From positions 124,001-188,000 of the forward strand of contig JAQWBS010000002.1 of NCBI GenBank assembly GCA_028706255.1: a DNA stretch of 64,000 nucleotides. Reading direction: 5' to 3'. A model generated the notes under the pieces. That model saw nothing but the letters and a program-made list of their open reading frames with translations, had not been told where the DNA came from and ran no database searches. The DNA comes from Alphaproteobacteria bacterium (GTDB taxonomy: Bacteria; Pseudomonadota; Alphaproteobacteria; RF32; CAG-239). The first letter of the stretch is position 1, and each line of letters starts with the position of its first letter. This document shows, piece after piece, positions 62,154 to 64,000 of the stretch. The position numbers and the translations under genes were made by a program.

Positions 62154-64000
62154 ATGTTTTCAAAGTTTTTTATTGATAGACCTCGTTTTGCAATTGTTAT
62201 TGCCTTGGTCATGACTTTGGCGGGGGCAATTTCAATGACCTCCATGCCTATTGCTCTTTATCCAACCATTACCCCTCCTGAGGTTGTGGTTTCTGCGGTT
62301 TACCCTGGGGCAAGTTCTGAAGTAATTTCTAAAACTGTGGCTATTCCAATTGAAGAACAAGTCAACGGTGTGGAAAATATGCTTTATATGTCTTCCTCTT
62401 CTGATAACTCTGGTCAATATCAATTAACCGTTACCTTTGCTGTGGGCACTGACCCTGATATGGCACAAGTTAAGGTTCAAAACCGTGTGCAACAAGCCAT
62501 TTCTTCTTTGCCTAGCGAAGTACAAAGACAAGGGGTGAGCGTTGTTCGTAAATCTTCCGACACCCTCGGCTTTTTAACTGCAACTTCTCCAAATAATACG
62601 CATGATAATTTGTTCATTATGAACTATGTTGAAAACAACATTAAAAATGAACTTGCTCGTGTTGACGGAGTTGGTGGTGTGAATGTGTTTGCTTCCAACT
62701 TAAGTATGCGTGTGTGGCTTGATGCTGACAAAATTACGGGTATGAATTTGACGGTTGCTGATATCACCAGTGCCATTTCAAGTCAAAATTTCCAACCTTC
62801 AATGGGTAAAGTTGGCGGTCTTCCTGATGACAAAAAACAACAGATTGTTTATTCAATTCAAACTCAGGGTCGTATCAACTCCGTTGAAGATTTTGAAAAT
62901 ATCATTATTAGAACTGACGAAAATGGTGGTATTTTAAAATTGAAAGACGTTGCAAAGGTTGATGTTGGACAAGAAACTTATTCAACATCCTCTTTCTTTG
63001 ATGGAAAGCCTGCAGTTGCTATGGGGGTTAGTTTGCTTTCTGGAGCAAATGCACTCGACACCATGGACGGTATCTATAAAGAAATTGACAGACTTTCAGA
63101 ATATTTCCCTGATGACCTCGTCATTAAAGTTGCTTATGACTCAACAAACTATATTAAGGCTTCCATTCATGAAGTTATCTTCACCATTGCCTTCACTTTC
63201 TTGCTCGTGGTTGGTGTGTGCTATATCTTCCTTCAAGACTGGCGTGCAACTTTAGTGCCTTCCTTGACGATTCCTGTGTCATTGATTGCAACTTTTGCCG
63301 TTTTAAGTGCCATGGGTTTCAGCATCAATATCTTAACCCTATTCGCCATGGTGCTGGCAATTGCTCTGGTGGTGGATGATGCGATTTTGGTGGTGGAAAG
63401 AGTTTTATTCTTGCTAGAAACTGAAAAAGATATGACGCCACGAAAAGCTAGTATTCTTGCCATGCAACAAATTACCAGTGCAATTGTGGCAACAACTGCG
63501 GTTTTGATGGCAATCTTCGTGCCAATTGCATTTATGGGTGGCATTACAGGAAAAATTTATCAGCAATTTGCTGTGACAATTGCAACTTCCATTTTCTTCT
63601 CAGGAATTAATGCCATTACGCTCTCTCCTGCCCTTTGTGCAACAATTTTGAAACCATTTCATGAAAAGACAACAGGTCCTTTGGCTTGGTTTAATAAAAT
63701 GTTGGCTGCCACAAGAAAAAGATATGTGGTCATCATTGCTATTCTCGCACGCCGTGTGAGTGTAATTGCTTTGATGATGGCATTATTGGTGGGGATGGTT
63801 GTTTTGCTTCTCAAATTTAATAGCTCAAGCTTTATTCCGCAAGAAGACCAAGGGGTTGTTTTCGTTGACTTTCAACTTCCTGAAGGGGCAACAAACAACA
63901 GAACAACGGCTCTTTTGCAAGAAGTTTTCCCGCTTATTAAAGAAGTTTCTGGCGTTGACCATGTGATGTTCATTAGTGGATATAGCTTCTTGAGTGGTTC
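62154..64000 (+). CDS. RND efflux pump inner-membrane subunit (5' part)
   Basis: The first 615 codons of an AcrB/MexB-type proton-driven multidrug pump; the gene runs past the window end. It begins MFSKFFIDRPRFAIVIALV 2 bp after the adaptor stop, with AAGGGA before the ATG. Visible features are the porter-domain segments (VSAVYPGASSEVISKTVAIP, VQNRVQQAISSLP), the membrane helices around 340-440, and the proton-relay aspartates in ALVVDDAILVVERV (Asp408, Asp409). The usual Asn after VVE is Arg here. This protein is missed by simple ORF calling because it has no stop in the window. Confidence 0.95.
   Translation, partial: MFSKFFIDRPRFAIVIALVMTLAGAISMTSMPIALYPTITPPEVVVSAVYPGASSEVISKTVAIPIEEQVNGVENMLYMSSSSDNSGQYQLTVTFAVGTDPDMAQVKVQNRVQQAISSLPSEVQRQGVSVVRKSSDTLGFLTATSPNNTHDNLFIMNYVENNIKNELARVDGVGGVNVFASNLSMRVWLDADKITGMNLTVADITSAISSQNFQPSMGKVGGLPDDKKQQIVYSIQTQGRINSVEDFENIIIRTDENGGILKLKDVAKVDVGQETYSTSSFFDGKPAVAMGVSLLSGANALDTMDGIYKEIDRLSEYFPDDLVIKVAYDSTNYIKASIHEVIFTIAFTFLLVVGVCYIFLQDWRATLVPSLTIPVSLIATFAVLSAMGFSINILTLFAMVLAIALVVDDAILVVERVLFLLETEKDMTPRKASILAMQQITSAIVATTAVLMAIFVPIAFMGGITGKIYQQFAVTIATSIFFSGINAITLSPALCATILKPFHEKTTGPLAWFNKMLAATRKRYVVIIAILARRVSVIALMMALLVGMVVLLLKFNSSSFIPQEDQGVVFVDFQLPEGATNNRTTALLQEVFPLIKEVSGVDHVMFISGYSFLSG

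Overview
The window comes from an AT-rich alphaproteobacterium that is flagellated or descends from a flagellated lineage. The evidence is MipZ (the ParA-like FtsZ-positioning ATPase), a CckA-type hybrid kinase, an HdaA-like DnaA homologue, the block pal-cpoB-tilS-ftsH-glmM, uvrC-pgsA, FliQ/FliR/FlhB, and a SAM-II-like riboswitch ahead of metK. Most genes have an A-rich Shine-Dalgarno (SD) site such as AAGGA or GGAG, and several true starts lie inside the longest ORF. An uncultured gut or host-associated alphaproteobacterium is my inference, not proven.

Layout. 1-5.2 kb: a truncated gene, then an OmpR/EnvZ-like pair with an acidic Tyr-Glu repeat protein downstream, and pgsA. 5.2-14.3 kb: uvrC, a 59-codon gene, then glmM, ftsH, tilS, cpoB and pal. 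14.4-24.9 kb: ppdK and fba flank three genes that look foreign (a beta-barrel and two lipoproteins without SD sites, Bacteroidota-like). One of these carries a 1137-bp tandem duplication. A SemiSWEET sugar transporter follows. 24.9-32.4 kb: a zincin-like protein, a DUF4105 protein with a small lipoprotein upstream, and a 1295-residue protein of unknown role. 32.5-37 kb: a MacA-MacB-outer membrane factor tripartite exporter. 37-42.2 kb: DUF2628, an ABC-F protein, a YaiI-like protein, a membrane protein, and an ankyrin/LprI-like gene whose start is frameshifted in a poly-A tract.

42.2-50.3 kb is the most unusual part. metK lies behind an apparent SAM-II pseudoknot. Next come a GNAT acetyltransferase, then a strong promoter, a short leader peptide, an odd CAU-anticodon tRNA and an ATP-grasp ligase-like gene. 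Facing it is a second operon of a paralogous ATP-grasp protein and an AspA/AstE-type M14 zinc hydrolase. That operon starts from a TTGACA promoter. It then has a leader peptide with four consecutive cysteine codons and a textbook set of alternative hairpins ending in an intrinsic terminator, followed by a second, interlocked (pseudoknot-capable) RNA element just ahead of the ATP-grasp start. I read this as a cysteine-responsive, probably undescribed, amide ligase/hydrolase system.

50.3-64 kb: tRNA-His, a D,D-carboxypeptidase with a SPOR-like tail, mipZ, pgm, a GH114/TM1410-like protein, fliQ-fliR-flhB-cckA-hdaA in one run, and an RND efflux adaptor and pump (the pump is cut by the window end). 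No CRISPR array, rRNA or transposase was seen.
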